DNA from: Nocardioidaceae bacterium SCSIO 66511
GTDB lineage: Bacteria > Actinomycetota > Actinomycetes > Propionibacteriales > Nocardioidaceae
Direction: 5' to 3'
DNA length: 64,000 bases
NCBI GenBank assembly: GCA_023100825.1
Contig: CP095846.1
Span: 1,302,001 to 1,366,000, forward strand
Positions 7,871 to 17,681 of this stretch are shown here, one piece after another. Made by a program: the position numbers and the translations under genes. Position 1 is the first letter of the stretch; every line of letters starts with the position of its first letter. Below the pieces are notes generated by a model. It was not told the DNA's origin. It worked only from the letters and a program-made list of their open reading frames with translations, and searched no databases.

Positions 7871-9067
7871 CTACACTCCGATGTTCTGTTGCGGATGTGC
7901 CTTGTTGGCAAGGTAGCTCATGTACGCGCGGTGGTATTGCAGCCGCGCCACGTACGGCGCGCTGGAGTTGAAGCGGCGCGGGTTCCACGGCTCGAAGAGA
8001 CCGATCGTGGCGGGGTTCTTACCGCGGTTGTTGTAGCCGCGGCCGACCTGGAAGTGGCCGCCGCCCGAGTAGCCCTTGAGGTAGTCGAAGTACCGAGCGT
8101 CGAGCACCGGATGCATCACGATCGGCGCACGGTAACGCGCGTAGTGCCGCTTGTTCAGACTCAGCCACTTCTTGTAGCCGTAGTCGCTGATATCGAGCAC
8201 GATGTACTTGCCCGCGTACTTCTTCTTGTCGAAGCCCGTGTGCTTGTTCACGTTCGCGACCATGTTGTAGATGCCGGTGCCGCTCGTGGTCGTACCGAGG
8301 CGACTCGCCCAGAGCTTCTGCGGACGCGGCTTCTTGCCGCCGTGCCAGCCCCAGGCGATCAACTGCATCGTGGCCGGCCCGCACCAGTACGAACGCTTCT
8401 GCTGACGCGTGTGGCGCCAGTTGAGCACGTACTTGCGCTTGGGGTACTCGAGCTTGCGCTGCGAGGCGGCAACGCGTGCCTCCGGATGCCGAGCGAGGTA
8501 GCCCTTGGGGTAGGCCTCGCCGTCGATCTCGTTGCGGATCGCGAGCACCTTACCGGTTGCCTGCGCAGCCTGCCGCAGCTCTGCACGCTCGGCAGCGGCC
8601 CTGGCTGCCGGCGCCAGTCGTGCGTTGGCGCGCAGGGAGTCGAGTACGTCGGCGTCGCCGGTCTGACGGGCGGGTGCCCGCCGCGCCGACGACTCTCGTT
8701 GGACGAGGTCGTTGCGGAGTTCCTTCGGCGTGCGCTCGGTCCAGCCGTACCCGAGGCAGTAACGCTGTGTCTCGAAGGTTGCGCAGCGGATCTGCGCCGA
8801 CGCGAGGGCACGCGCGTTCGCGGACGGAGCCACGCGCGCGGCCGTACGACCAGCCGCGACGACGCGGTCGATCTCGCGCTGCATGGCGGGAGTGATCTTG
8901 GTTGCCGGCACACTCCCTGGGCCGGGCATCGTGCGGGTTTTGGCGGGGGGCCAGGTGTCGGCGGGATCGGACGGGGCCTGCTGGTCAGCGATCGAAGCGG
9001 GTGCCGTGAGTACCGATGCGCCTAGCAGGGCGACGGCCGCCGTGCTCACCGAGAAGCGCTTATTCAT
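7871..9067 (-). CDS. Secreted C39-like cysteine peptidase
   Basis: 398 aa with a Sec signal peptide (1-27, cut after ASIA). The helical middle is Ala/Arg-rich; the C-terminal half (about 215-380) matches the Peptidase_C39_2 fold. YWCGPATMQ holds the likely nucleophile Cys229, and GGHFQVGRGY the catalytic His338. An upstream Cys pair (95, 104) may form a disulfide. Start ATG with AGGA 8 nt upstream. It is followed without a gap by the lipoprotein gene. The substrate is unknown: the C39 fold suggests a papain-like peptidase, not necessarily a bacteriocin processor, as there is no ABC transporter. Confidence 0.78.
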   Translation of the reverse strand: MNKRFSVSTAAVALLGASVLTAPASIADQQAPSDPADTWPPAKTRTMPGPGSVPATKITPAMQREIDRVVAAGRTAARVAPSANARALASAQIRCATFETQRYCLGYGWTERTPKELRNDLVQRESSARRAPARQTGDADVLDSLRANARLAPAARAAAERAELRQAAQATGKVLAIRNEIDGEAYPKGYLARHPEARVAASQRKLEYPKRKYVLNWRHTRQQKRSYWCGPATMQLIAWGWHGGKKPRPQKLWASRLGTTTSGTGIYNMVANVNKHTGFDKKKYAGKYIVLDISDYGYKKWLSLNKRHYARYRAPIVMHPVLDARYFDYLKGYSGGGHFQVGRGYNNRGKNPATIGLFEPWNPRRFNSSAPYVARLQYHRAYMSYLANKAHPQQNIGV

Positions 9068-9279
9068 AAGGCGGTTCCTACATCACATCGAGGGGCTGTG
9101 TCCCTTGCACCTTCACCCCACGGAGCGTCACTGTCAACACTTGGATCACATCCGTCACATGAACACCATGCGACACGCCGAGACACGCCGAGAACTTCAT
9201 CGATGTAATTCAGTTGCGCCGTGCTATCGAGGCGTCGCTGTGAGTCACGTGCTTCGGCTCTGCGGCGCTGTCGACATCC
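9068..9279. other. Intergenic region: promoter of the C39 operon and left flank of repeat copy 1
   Basis: About 210 bp with no convincing gene. The first part must carry the promoter of the minus-strand C39 gene. The segment 9228-9276 weakly resembles, in reverse complement, the terminal repeat of the related element at 47248-47298 (shared GCGTCGC and CTTCGG blocks). Confidence 0.4.
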
Positions 9280-9670
9280 CCGCCACCTTGGGGTGGTGGC
9301 AGGGTAAGGTCAGGTGCTGCCCAAGGACGGTTGTCACGGTCCACGGGAAGTGTCCCTTGGGGCAGCGACCATTTGCCGTGGGGCGTACGAGTGCGGGCTG
9401 CGGTTTGCCTTGGTCCCAGGGCAAACAGCACGACGGTCGGCCCGCGGCGGTACGAGTGAGTGAACTCCTGCCACGGTGGACACGTACGTACCAACGAGCA
9501 CGGCAAACGTTCACTTTGCACGGCGTCCCTGCCATGTAAAGCGGCGCTTCACCATGTTCACTTGGTAAAGCACCACCCACCGACCCCGCATAAGCCAACC
9601 GGAACGCGTTAGCCGGCGGCGACCCCCAGCCGATAGCTGCAGCTCCCGCGTCGCCGCGTCTTTTGCCGAG
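9280..9670 (+). repeat. Dispersed structured repeat, copy 1 (related to minus strand of 46850-47243)
   Basis: About 390 bp that aligns along its whole length, roughly four bases in five, with the reverse complement of 46850-47243. It contains short hairpins: CCACC/GGTGG (9283-9296), TGTCCC/GGGGCA (about 9352-9366), GTTTGCC/GGCAAAC (about 9400-9430), CTTTGCA/TGTAAAG (about 9515-9540). Differences from copy 2 mostly keep these stems paired through G-U. An open frame on the minus strand spans it, but base differences fall equally on all three codon positions, which argues against coding. Confidence 0.75.
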
Positions 9671-9775
9671 CCCGAAGGCGCGGGAAGGCCGACAGCGAGG
9701 AGGAAGCGGGTAGGCGGGCGGTCGCACAGTCGGAAGCGGAAAGCCGACAGCGACGAGAAGAACCTACGCTCGTAC
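9671..9775. repeat. Degenerate short repeats flanking copy 1
   Basis: Two imperfect units sharing GGAAAGCCGACAGCGA or GGAAGGCCGACAGCGA plus GAAGCGGGTAGGCGGGCGG or similar. Related units, mostly in reverse complement, lie at 46600-46850 beside copy 2. Confidence 0.55.
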
Positions 9776-9848
9776 GATTGCCGCGGCCGTGGAATCGCGA
9801 ACCCGCACCGCACGACGAGCGATTGGTCCAGCGCGGTAATGTCGCAGG

Positions 9849-10970
9849 GTGGCCGGTACCGACTTCGACACCCAGATCAAGCACCTCGACACGACTCTGC
9901 GATCGATCGAGAACGTCCTCGATCTCGACGGGATGCGTGCCGAGATCGCCGATCTGCAGGAGCAGGTGGGTGCGCCCGACCTCTGGGACGACCAGGCGAA
10001 TGCGCAACGCGTCACCGGTCGGCTCTCGGCGCTGCAGGCCGAGGTGGAGCGGGCGACCGGCCTGCGCCAGCGGCTCGACGACCTCGGGGTGCTGGTCGAG
10101 CTGGCGCAGGAGGAGTCCGACGCCGACACGTTGGCCGAGGCCGATGCCGAGCTCGGCCGGATCAGCAAGGCGATCGAAGCGCTCGAGGTGCGTACCCTGC
10201 TGTCGGGCGAGTACGACTCCCGCGAGGCTCTGGTCTCAGTACGCTCCGGCGCCGGCGGGGTAGACGCCGCAGACTTCGCCGAGATGCTGATGCGCATGTA
10301 CGTCCGGTGGGCGGAGCGGCACAACTACCCGACCGAGGTGTACGACACCTCGTACGCCGAGGAGGCCGGCATCAAGTCGGCCACCTTCGCGGTCAAGGCG
10401 CCGTACGCGTACGGCACGCTGTCCGTCGAGTCCGGCACGCACCGGCTCGTACGCATCTCGCCGTTCGACAACCAGGGGCGTCGGCAGACGTCGTTCGCGG
10501 CGATCGAGGTCGTTCCCGTGCTGGAGCAGACCGACGAGATCGACCTGCCCGAAGACGAGGTCAAGGTCGACGTCTACCGATCGTCGGGCCCCGGCGGACA
10601 GAGCGTCAACACCACCGACTCCGCCGTCCGGCTCACGCACATCCCGACCGGCATCGTGGTCAGCTGCCAGAACGAGAAGAGCCAGCTGCAGAACAAAGCG
10701 ACCGCCATGGTCATCCTCAAGGCGAAGCTGCTCGCCGTACGTAAGGCCGAGGAGCGCGCCAAGCTCGACGAGCTGCGCGGTGACGTGGCCGCCTCATGGG
10801 GCGACCAGATGCGCAACTACGTGCTGCATCCGTACCAGATGGTCAAGGACCTCCGCACCGAGTACGAGACCGGCAACACCAGTGCGGTCTTCGACGGCGA
10901 GATCGACGACTTCATCGAGGCGGGCATTCGCTGGCGGCGCGGCCAGGAGACGGCCCCGGCGGCGAGCTGA
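9849..10970 (+). CDS. prfB: Peptide chain release factor 2
   Basis: 373 aa, full length. It recognises UGA/UAA stops and triggers peptidyl-tRNA hydrolysis. The tripeptide anticodon SPF is at 204-206 and the catalytic GGQ at 249-251 ([11 protein letters not shown]). The GTG start is preceded by a weak GCAGG. There is no in-frame stop or frameshift signal near codon 25, so RF2 autoregulatory frameshifting is absent, as usual in actinobacteria. In many actinobacteria prfB is followed by ftsE; here an opposite-strand asnB-amidase pair lies between them. Confidence 0.97.
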   Translation: MAGTDFDTQIKHLDTTLRSIENVLDLDGMRAEIADLQEQVGAPDLWDDQANAQRVTGRLSALQAEVERATGLRQRLDDLGVLVELAQEESDADTLAEADAELGRISKAIEALEVRTLLSGEYDSREALVSVRSGAGGVDAADFAEMLMRMYVRWAERHNYPTEVYDTSYAEEAGIKSATFAVKAPYAYGTLSVESGTHRLVRISPFDNQGRRQTSFAAIEVVPVLEQTDEIDLPEDEVKVDVYRSSGPGGQSVNTTDSAVRLTHIPTGIVVSCQNEKSQLQNKATAMVILKAKLLAVRKAEERAKLDELRGDVAASWGDQMRNYVLHPYQMVKDLRTEYETGNTSAVFDGEIDDFIEAGIRWRRGQETAPAAS

Positions 10971-10978
10971 AGCGCGGC

Positions 10979-12241
10979 TCAGCTCTCGACCAGATCAGGC
11001 TCGATCGCGGCGGCGACCCGATAGAGCCGTGCGTCGAGGCCGCCCGGCGCCATCAGCTGCAATCCGATCGGCAGGCCGCTCTCCGGTCCGCGGCCGCACG
11101 GCATCGACAGGGCGGGGATGCCGGCGAGGTTCGCTTCGACGGTCCACCAGTCGGTACGCGGCACGGCGAGCGGATTGTCGACTCCGGTTCGCCCGAGCGG
11201 GGGAGCCACCAGAGGCATCGTCGGGCTGATCAGCACGTCGCACGACGCCAAGGCGTGGCCGACGTCGCGGGCCACCATCTCGCGGATCGAGAACGCCTCG
11301 CGTAACTCGTCGGACTCGGCGAGCGAACGCCCGATCTCATGTCGGTGGGCTGCCTCGGCACCGAGATCTCCCTGCCAGGCATGGCTTTCTAACACCATGA
11401 GGGCCTCGACCGACGAGATCGTGAAGTAGGTCTGAAGGGCCTGCCCGGTGCGCGCGAGCGGCACGTAGCGCAGCCGTGCACCGCGCGCGGCGAGTGCCTC
11501 GTACGCACGTGCGAACTGCTCACGGATCTCCGGTGAGTTGCGTTCGCCCGACATCTGCTCGATGACGCCGATCGTGAGATCTGCCAGCGTCGGGGCGGCC
11601 AGCCCGCCTTCTGCGGCGGCGGAGAATTGCCCATCCGCCGACGCCAGAACGTCATGCAGCGTGGCCGTATCGGCAACGGTACGCGCAAGCGGCCCGACCG
11701 TGTCGAGACTCGAGGCGAACGGCACGACGCCGTCGAGTGGGATGCTGCCGTGAGTCGGTTTCATCCCGACGACGCCGCATTGAGATGCGGGCTCGCGAAT
11801 GGAGCCGCCGGTGTCGGTGCCGAGCGCGAGCACGTCGTACGCCGCGACGGCGGCGGCCGATCCGCCGCTGGATCCTCCCGGACTCCGTTCGTGGTTCCAC
11901 GGGTTGTGCGTGGGACCCCAGGCCGAGCTCTCCGTCGACGCGCCCATCGCGAACTCGTCGAGGTTCGTCGTACCGACGATGACCGCGCCGGCGCGGCGAA
12001 GCCGGCGTACGACCTCGGCATCGCGCTCTGCCGGAGGTAGCCCGCGCCGGACCGCGGAGCCGCACGCCCACGGCGCACCGCGTACGGCGATGTTGTCCTT
12101 GACCACCACCGGGCGGCCGCTCAACGGCCCGGACACCGGCGCGGAGTCGACCGCGTCGGTGAAGACGTGGACCATCGCATTGAGCGAGGCGTCTCGCGCA
12201 GCGATGTCATCCAAGACCGCGCGTACGCCTCGCTCGCCCAT
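10979..12241 (-). CDS. Amidase-signature hydrolase (GatA-like)
   Basis: 420 aa, amidase-signature fold. The Ser-cisSer-Lys triad is visible: Lys48 (VVVKDNIA), the SS pair at 124-125 (PGGSSGGSA) and the nucleophile near Ser147 (GTDTGGSIREPA). It hydrolyses or transfers an amide; the substrate is unknown. No gatB or gatC is nearby, so it is unlikely to be the tRNA amidotransferase subunit. The start ATG overlaps the asnB stop by one base (TGATG), indicating coupled translation. Longer in-frame extension into asnB is spurious. It is convergent with prfB at 8 bp. Confidence 0.88.
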   Translation of the reverse strand: MGERGVRAVLDDIAARDASLNAMVHVFTDAVDSAPVSGPLSGRPVVVKDNIAVRGAPWACGSAVRRGLPPAERDAEVVRRLRRAGAVIVGTTNLDEFAMGASTESSAWGPTHNPWNHERSPGGSSGGSAAAVAAYDVLALGTDTGGSIREPASQCGVVGMKPTHGSIPLDGVVPFASSLDTVGPLARTVADTATLHDVLASADGQFSAAAEGGLAAPTLADLTIGVIEQMSGERNSPEIREQFARAYEALAARGARLRYVPLARTGQALQTYFTISSVEALMVLESHAWQGDLGAEAAHRHEIGRSLAESDELREAFSIREMVARDVGHALASCDVLISPTMPLVAPPLGRTGVDNPLAVPRTDWWTVEANLAGIPALSMPCGRGPESGLPIGLQLMAPGGLDARLYRVAAAIEPDLVES

Positions 12242-13731
12242 CAGGCGGTCGCGAATCGTCCGAGTACGCGGGGGTGCACGCCCTCGAGGTGGTCGGCGAA
12301 CATCCGCTGATACGCGAGCTCCTCGCGACTGCGCGGGGTTGGCAGCCCGGCGACCCGCACGGACTGCCAATCGCGGTCGGGCGCAACCCGCTGCGCCTCG
12401 CGGAGCATCACGTCGGCCATGCCGCTGCCGTCGCCGAACTGCTCCTTCGGGCGCCAGAGGATGTCGTCCGGCAGCCAGCCGGCGAACGCCTCGCGCAGCA
12501 GTGCCTTCTCTTGCCCGTGCTCGCGCGGCAGCATCCACTCGATCGGGATGCGCTGCGCGAGGTAGACCAGGCTCCGGTCGAGGAACGGCACCCGCGCCTC
12601 GAGCCCGTGCGCCATGGTCACCCGATCGCATCGCTGGAGGTTCAGGTTGTGGAGTCCCTCGACGCTACGGATGAGCTCCTCGGCGAGCTCCTGCTGATCG
12701 ATCGAACGCAGGTGGTCGTACCCGGCAAACAGTTCATCGGCGCCCTCGCCGGTCAGCACCACCTTCACGGTCTGCGAGGCGAGCTCGGCGAGCAGATAGT
12801 TCGGTACGCCGCTGCGGACCAGTGACGGCTCGTACGACTCCATGCACGCGACGACCTCGGGGAGCACCTCCACCACCTCGTCGGGGCCGAACACGCGCTC
12901 GTGGTGTTCGAGGCCGAGATGCTCGGCGACCCGGCGGGCAGCCGCGAGGTCGGTGCTGTCCGTCGTACCCGCGGAGAACGAGTGGATGGGGCCGCGCGCG
13001 GGGTCGGCGTAGCGCGCCATCACGGCGGCGACCAGGCTGGAGTCCAGTCCGCCGGAGAGGAAGACGCCGACAGGTACGTCGCCCATCATCCGCTGCCGTA
13101 CGGAAGCGACCACCGATGAGCGGATCGCCTCGATCGCGTCGTCGCGGGACTCGACGGGAGCGTGGTGGCGACGCAAGGTGCGGAAGCGCACGAGACCCGA
13201 CTCGGGTGTCCAGCGGTGCCCGGGCGGGAACTCCTCAACGTACGGACGCATGGCCGCGTCGAACGCCCCCAGCTCGGAGGCGAACACCGTCATCGAACCC
13301 TCACGGGCCCAGTACAGCGGTTTGACACCGAGCGGATCGCGCACCGCCACCACGGATCCATCGTCATGCGCGACGACGAACGCGTACATGCCGCGCAGCT
13401 CGGCGAGATCGGCATCCGAGCCGTCGGCCGCTGCCGCCAGCGCGGCCTCGCTGTCGGAGCGGGTACGAAAGACCCGGTCTGCGTCGGCGCGCAGATCGTC
13501 GTGGTTGTAGATCTCGCCGTTGGCGACAACCCAGTGCCCGTCGTCGGAGCCGAGCGGCTGTGCGCCGTCGGCCAGGTCGACGATGGCGAGTCGAGTGTGC
13601 CCGAGCCAGGTCGCCCCGACCGTACGCGAACCGCTGCCGTCCGGGCCACGGTGACGAAGGCGCTCGAGCATGCGCTCGCCCAGCTCCGGATGGGAGCTGG
13701 CAGGGTCATGGATTGCGACTATGCCGCACAC
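12241..13731 (-). CDS. asnB: Asparagine synthetase-like amidotransferase (glutamine-hydrolysing)
   Basis: 496 aa. The N-terminal class II glutaminase starts (M)CGIVAIHD, giving nucleophile Cys2, with RHRGPDG and NGEIYNH following. The synthetase domain has the ATP pyrophosphatase loop SGGLDSS (226-232), [14 protein letters not shown], and [16 protein letters not shown] near the C-terminus. It is clearly shorter than typical AsnB (about 550-650 aa). The GTG start is fixed by Cys2 and by GAGGA 7-8 nt upstream; the longer frame runs antisense through ftsE and is spurious. It overlaps the amidase gene. It may make asparagine or amidate another acid. Confidence 0.85.
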   Translation of the reverse strand: MCGIVAIHDPASSHPELGERMLERLRHRGPDGSGSRTVGATWLGHTRLAIVDLADGAQPLGSDDGHWVVANGEIYNHDDLRADADRVFRTRSDSEAALAAAADGSDADLAELRGMYAFVVAHDDGSVVAVRDPLGVKPLYWAREGSMTVFASELGAFDAAMRPYVEEFPPGHRWTPESGLVRFRTLRRHHAPVESRDDAIEAIRSSVVASVRQRMMGDVPVGVFLSGGLDSSLVAAVMARYADPARGPIHSFSAGTTDSTDLAAARRVAEHLGLEHHERVFGPDEVVEVLPEVVACMESYEPSLVRSGVPNYLLAELASQTVKVVLTGEGADELFAGYDHLRSIDQQELAEELIRSVEGLHNLNLQRCDRVTMAHGLEARVPFLDRSLVYLAQRIPIEWMLPREHGQEKALLREAFAGWLPDDILWRPKEQFGDGSGMADVMLREAQRVAPDRDWQSVRVAGLPTPRSREELAYQRMFADHLEGVHPRVLGRFATA

Positions 13732-13945
13732 GAAAAGGTCCTCGATTCCTCGGGTGGTGCCAGTTGTGCGGGCGCGTACGACGCACCCGCCGACCGGGAT
13801 GTAATCAACACGACACACCCCACTGTACGAACCGGGCGTGGCGGCCTGGCCTGCCTGGTGTGCCGACGTACACTCGGTTGCTGGCCAGCCTCGCCCTTCG
13901 GCGAGACACCCACCAGTTCGTCTACACCTGGCCACGAGAGAACCC

Positions 13946-14635
13946 GTGATCCGTTTCGACAACGTCACCAAGACGTACTCCGGCCAACAGCGCGCCGCCC
14001 TGGAGGCAGTTGACGTCGAGGTCGACAAGGGCGAGTTCGTGTTCCTGGTCGGTGCATCCGGCTCGGGTAAGTCGACGTTCCTTCGACTCGTCCTGCGCGA
14101 GGCCCGCCCGACATCGGGCCGGGTGTACGTCGCGGGCAAGGAGATCAACCGGCTGGCGAGCTGGAAGGTTCCGCGTCTTCGGCGCGACCTCGGCACCGTC
14201 TTCCAGGACTTCCGGCTGCTGCCGAACAAGACCGTCTTCGAGAACGTCGCGTTCGCGCTGCAGGTGATCGGAAAGTCGAAGGGTGAGATCCGTCGCCTCG
14301 TACCCGAGACGCTGGAGTTGGTCGGCCTCGACAACAAGTCCGAGCGACTTCCCGATGAGCTCTCCGGCGGCGAGCAGCAGCGCGTAGCGGTCGCTCGTGC
14401 GTTCGTGAACCGGCCGATGATCCTGATCGCCGACGAGCCCACCGGAAACCTCGACCCGACCACATCGGTCGGCATCATGAAGCTACTCGACCGCATCAAT
14501 CGCACCGGCACGACCGTGCTGATGGCGACTCACGATGCGGGCATCGTCGACCAGATGCGCAAACGCGTGATCGAGCTCGACGACGGCAAGGTCATCCGCG
14601 ACCAGGCGCGCGGCGTCTACGGCACCCAGAACTGA
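13946..14635 (+). CDS. ftsE: Cell division ATP-binding protein FtsE
   Basis: 229 aa ABC ATPase of the FtsEX complex, which couples the divisome to cell-wall hydrolases. Walker [10 protein letters not shown] (36-44), signature LSGGEQQ (139-145), Walker B MILIADEP (to 165). The GTG at 13946 with GAGAG upstream begins the canonical [11 protein letters not shown]; an upstream ATG frame is not conserved-looking. ftsX follows after 13 bp. Confidence 0.96.
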   Translation: MIRFDNVTKTYSGQQRAALEAVDVEVDKGEFVFLVGASGSGKSTFLRLVLREARPTSGRVYVAGKEINRLASWKVPRLRRDLGTVFQDFRLLPNKTVFENVAFALQVIGKSKGEIRRLVPETLELVGLDNKSERLPDELSGGEQQRVAVARAFVNRPMILIADEPTGNLDPTTSVGIMKLLDRINRTGTTVLMATHDAGIVDQMRKRVIELDDGKVIRDQARGVYGTQN

Positions 14636-14648
14636 CCCGCGGGGAGTT

Positions 14649-15572
14649 ATGGCGTTCACACAGGTCTTCTCTGAGCTCGGCACCAACCTCAGACGCAATG
14701 TCTCGATGTCGGTGTCGCTCGTCGTCACCATGACGGTCTCGCTGCTGCTTGCATCGCTCGGCCTGTTGCTCCAGCAGCAGGCCGACCACACCGAGGAGCG
14801 CTTCGGCAACGAGCTGCAGGTGCAGGTCGTGATGTGTACAGAGAACTCCCGCAGCTCCAACTGTCTCGGAGGTGCTGCGACAGACGAGCAGGCCGACGCG
14901 GTGCAGAAGGCACTGGAGGACAACCCGGCCGTCGAGTCCGTCGAGTTCCGCAGCTCCCAGGAGTTCCTCGAGATCCTGCGCGAGACGTACCGGCAGGGCG
15001 ACGAGATCGATGACGAAATCCTGAAGGGCCTCAACGCAAAGGACTTCCCGGCCTCGTACTTCGTCACGATGCACGACCCCGACGACCACGAGGAGGTCGA
15101 GAGCCAGGTCGAAGGCATGAACGGCGTCGCCTCCACCGAGAACCTCCGCGATTTGCTCGGCCCGTTGTTCTCGATCCTCGACTACATCCGATGGGCGGCG
15201 ATCGGCGTCGCGTTGCTGCTGGTGATCGCGGCCGTCCTGCAGGTGTCCAACACGATCCGGATGACCGTGTACGCGCGGCGGCGCGAGATCGGCATCATGC
15301 GTCTCGTCGGCGCCTCGACCTGGCACATCCAGATGCCGTTCATTCTGGAGAGTCTGGTCGCAGCGCTGGTGTCCGCCGGGCTGGCGTGTGCGGGCTTGGC
15401 CGCGTTCATGAAGTTCGTCGTGTACGGCCAGGCTCGCGAGAAGCTCAGCCAGATGACTCTGTGGGTCGACTGGTCCGATGCCGGCACCGTCGCCATCTAC
15501 ACCGTTTGCTTCGCAATCCTGCTCGCGCTGATTCCGACACTCGTCATGACGCGCAAATACCTCAAAGTGTGA
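14649..15572 (+). CDS. ftsX: Cell division permease-like protein FtsX
   Basis: 307 aa, four TM helices: one near 20-43, then three at about 178-203, 227-255 and 275-300. The large extracellular loop (about 45-170) includes a Cys pair (MCTENSRSSNCL), as in mycobacterial FtsX. The cytoplasmic motif ARRREIGIMRLVGAS is the FtsX/MacB-type coupling region. It transmits FtsE ATP hydrolysis to an extracellular wall hydrolase, very likely the LytM protein encoded next. Confidence 0.95.
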   Translation: MAFTQVFSELGTNLRRNVSMSVSLVVTMTVSLLLASLGLLLQQQADHTEERFGNELQVQVVMCTENSRSSNCLGGAATDEQADAVQKALEDNPAVESVEFRSSQEFLEILRETYRQGDEIDDEILKGLNAKDFPASYFVTMHDPDDHEEVESQVEGMNGVASTENLRDLLGPLFSILDYIRWAAIGVALLLVIAAVLQVSNTIRMTVYARRREIGIMRLVGASTWHIQMPFILESLVAALVSAGLACAGLAAFMKFVVYGQAREKLSQMTLWVDWSDAGTVAIYTVCFAILLALIPTLVMTRKYLKV

Positions 15573-15683
15573 TCCGCGTGCGTTAGCGTCGCACTTGCGT
15601 GTCCGCGGCGCGTCGCTGCGTACTCCGATGAACCGTCCTGTCGAAAGAGAGAGAAGCCAGAGAGCGAAAGCGAAGGCAACACT

Positions 15684-17141
15684 GTGTTACGACACTTCCC
15701 CCTTGGTCGTACACGGTGCCCGGAAGATGACGAGCGAGCCTCGTCATCTGGCACTGTGCCCTCGACATCCACCCGGCGTACCCGGCTCGCCACCGCGGTT
15801 CTGCTGGTCACTGCCCTCGCGGGCTCCGGTCTCACGTCGGCATCGGCCGATGACAAGGATGACCTCAAGGACAAGCGCGGCCAGGTCAACCAGGACATCA
15901 ACCAGGCCGAGGCGTCACTCGATGAGTCGAGCGACCGCCTGATCAGCACCACCAAGGCCTACAGCGCCGCCAAGCAGAAGTTGAGCGTCGCACGCGACAC
16001 ACTGGCGCGTACCCAGGGTCAGCTCCGTACGGCTCGGGCGTACGACCTGACTATGCAGAACCGGCTCGCCGACGCGGAGCAGGACCTCAGCAACGCCAAA
16101 GCGGATCTGAAGAGCGGCCGTGCGCGCGTCGACTCCGCAACGGAGAAGGCGCAGCAGTTCCTGATCGACCAGGCGTCCGAGGGCGATCCGAGTCTGCGCG
16201 CGCTCAGCTCCCTGCTCAAGGGCGAGGACTCCGGCAACTTCAGCGTGAAGATGGACTACACGAGTGCGGTCAACGAGGCGCAGAGCGCCACCTTGAACGA
16301 CCTCGATGCGTCCGAGGTGCTGCTGTCGGTCAAGCGCGACCAGGTGCAGGCGGCCCGAAACCGCGTCGCCGAGGAGCGCGCGGCGGCCGCACGCAACCTC
16401 GAGCTGAAGAAGAAGCTCGAGCGCCGAGCGGAGAGCAATGAGGCCTCGGTTGAACAGTTGGTCGGCAAGGCCGCTTCAGCGCGTTCCGACGCCGAGGCCG
16501 CGAAGAAGTCCGACCTGCGTCAGTTGGGTCAGCTGGAGGACGAGCGCGACCGGATCGGCGCCATGCTCCGCAAGATCGCCGAACGCGAACGCCGCGAAGC
16601 CCAACAGCAGGAGCAGGAGGAGCAGCAACAACAGCAGAACAACGGCGGCGGCTCCGACGGTAACTCGGGTTCGAACAACGGTGGCTCGAACAATGGGGGA
16701 TCGAACAACGGTGGCTCGAACGACAGCGGATCGTCGAATTCCGGCTTCCAGCTCGGCTACCCGGTGTCGAACGCGTACATCACATCGTCATACGGGATGC
16801 GCTTCCACCCGATCCTGCACTACTACAAGCTGCACGACGGTACGGACTTCGGCGCTGCCTGCGGTACGCCCGTACACGCAGCGGAGGACGGCACGATCAC
16901 CTCGGCGTACTACAACGCGGGCTACGGCAACCGGATCATCATGAGTCACGGCTACCACCGCGGAGTCAGCGTGGCGACGTCCTACAACCACATGACGAGC
17001 TTCTCGGTTGGCGTCGGGCAGCGTGTCTCGAAGGGTCAGGTCATCGGCTACTCCGGCACGACTGGCTACTCGACGGGCTGTCACATGCACTTCATGGTGT
17101 ACGTGAACGGCTCGACGACCGATCCGATGAACTGGCTCTGA
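15684..17141 (+). CDS. Secreted coiled-coil LytM (M23) endopeptidase, EnvC-like
   Basis: 485 aa from the GTG at 15684 (GAAGG 8 nt upstream); a GTG at 15756 would give a more standard signal peptide (RRTRLATAVLLVTALAGSGL). Coiled coil at about 60-310, Ser/Asn/Gly linker (SNNGGSNNGG repeats, about 312-355), LytM domain about 360-485. The zinc ligands are all present: HxxxD at His384/Asp388 and HMH at 467/469, plus His436. It is therefore probably an active peptidoglycan endopeptidase, unlike E. coli EnvC, which is degenerate. Its place behind ftsEX suggests it is the FtsEX-controlled hydrolase. Confidence 0.9.
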   Translation: MLRHFPLGRTRCPEDDERASSSGTVPSTSTRRTRLATAVLLVTALAGSGLTSASADDKDDLKDKRGQVNQDINQAEASLDESSDRLISTTKAYSAAKQKLSVARDTLARTQGQLRTARAYDLTMQNRLADAEQDLSNAKADLKSGRARVDSATEKAQQFLIDQASEGDPSLRALSSLLKGEDSGNFSVKMDYTSAVNEAQSATLNDLDASEVLLSVKRDQVQAARNRVAEERAAAARNLELKKKLERRAESNEASVEQLVGKAASARSDAEAAKKSDLRQLGQLEDERDRIGAMLRKIAERERREAQQQEQEEQQQQQNNGGGSDGNSGSNNGGSNNGGSNNGGSNDSGSSNSGFQLGYPVSNAYITSSYGMRFHPILHYYKLHDGTDFGAACGTPVHAAEDGTITSAYYNAGYGNRIIMSHGYHRGVSVATSYNHMTSFSVGVGQRVSKGQVIGYSGTTGYSTGCHMHFMVYVNGSTTDPMNWL

Positions 17142-17204
17142 GCGACCGGCGTGCGCGGATAATCCATGTGGCCATCGCTGCTGGCCATTTGACACAATGG
17201 GCAC

Positions 17205-17681
17205 ATGGCGAAGGAGAGCGGGCGCAAGCTGATTGCACAGAACCGCAAGGCCCGCCACGATTACCACATCGAGGACACGTTCGAGGCGGGTCTTGTGCTG
17301 ACCGGCACCGAGGTGAAGTCGTTGCGCGCCGGGCGTGCGTCGCTGGTCGACGGGTTCGGTGACCTCGACGACGGCGAGCTGTGGCTGCTCGGCGTACACA
17401 TTCCGGAGTACTCGCAGGGCACCTGGACGAACCACACGGCGCGGCGTAAGCGCAAACTGCTGTTGCATCGAGCCGAGATCGACAAGATCGAGCGCCGGGT
17501 GAGCGAGCGGGGGCTGACGGTCATCCCGCTGTCCCTGTACTTCCTCGACGGGCGTGCAAAGGTCGAGATCGCGCTCGCCCGCGGTAAGAAGTCGTACGAC
17601 AAGCGGCACGCGATCGCAGAGCGCGACCAGAACCGCCAAGCGCAACAAGAAGTGGGCCGCCGGATCAAGGGTCTGCGTTGA
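17205..17681 (+). CDS. smpB: SsrA-binding protein SmpB
   Basis: 158 aa. It binds the tRNA-like domain of tmRNA and takes it to stalled ribosomes. Typical motifs are [20 protein letters not shown] (10-29), [12 protein letters not shown], and the basic C-terminal tail ([20 protein letters not shown]) that folds into the mRNA channel. The tmRNA gene itself lies 2.7 kb downstream. The stop overlaps the amidohydrolase start by TTGA. Confidence 0.97.
   Translation: MAKESGRKLIAQNRKARHDYHIEDTFEAGLVLTGTEVKSLRAGRASLVDGFGDLDDGELWLLGVHIPEYSQGTWTNHTARRKRKLLLHRAEIDKIERRVSERGLTVIPLSLYFLDGRAKVEIALARGKKSYDKRHAIAERDQNRQAQQEVGRRIKGLR

Noticed and set aside
7763-9025. 420-codon plus-strand frame opposite the C39 gene
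   Set aside because: Shadow frame; no start signal or domain, whereas the minus strand has signal peptide and catalytic motifs.
9245-9727. 160-codon frame over repeat copy 1
   Set aside because: It aligns with a frame in copy 2, but changes hit all codon positions equally and the composition is odd.
12242-12631. N-terminal extension of the amidase
   Set aside because: Arg/Ala-rich shadow of asnB; the ATG at 12241 overlaps the asnB stop as usual in operons.
13732-14511. N-terminal extension of asnB through ftsE
   Set aside because: Cys2 of the glutaminase and a good Shine-Dalgarno fix the start at 13731.
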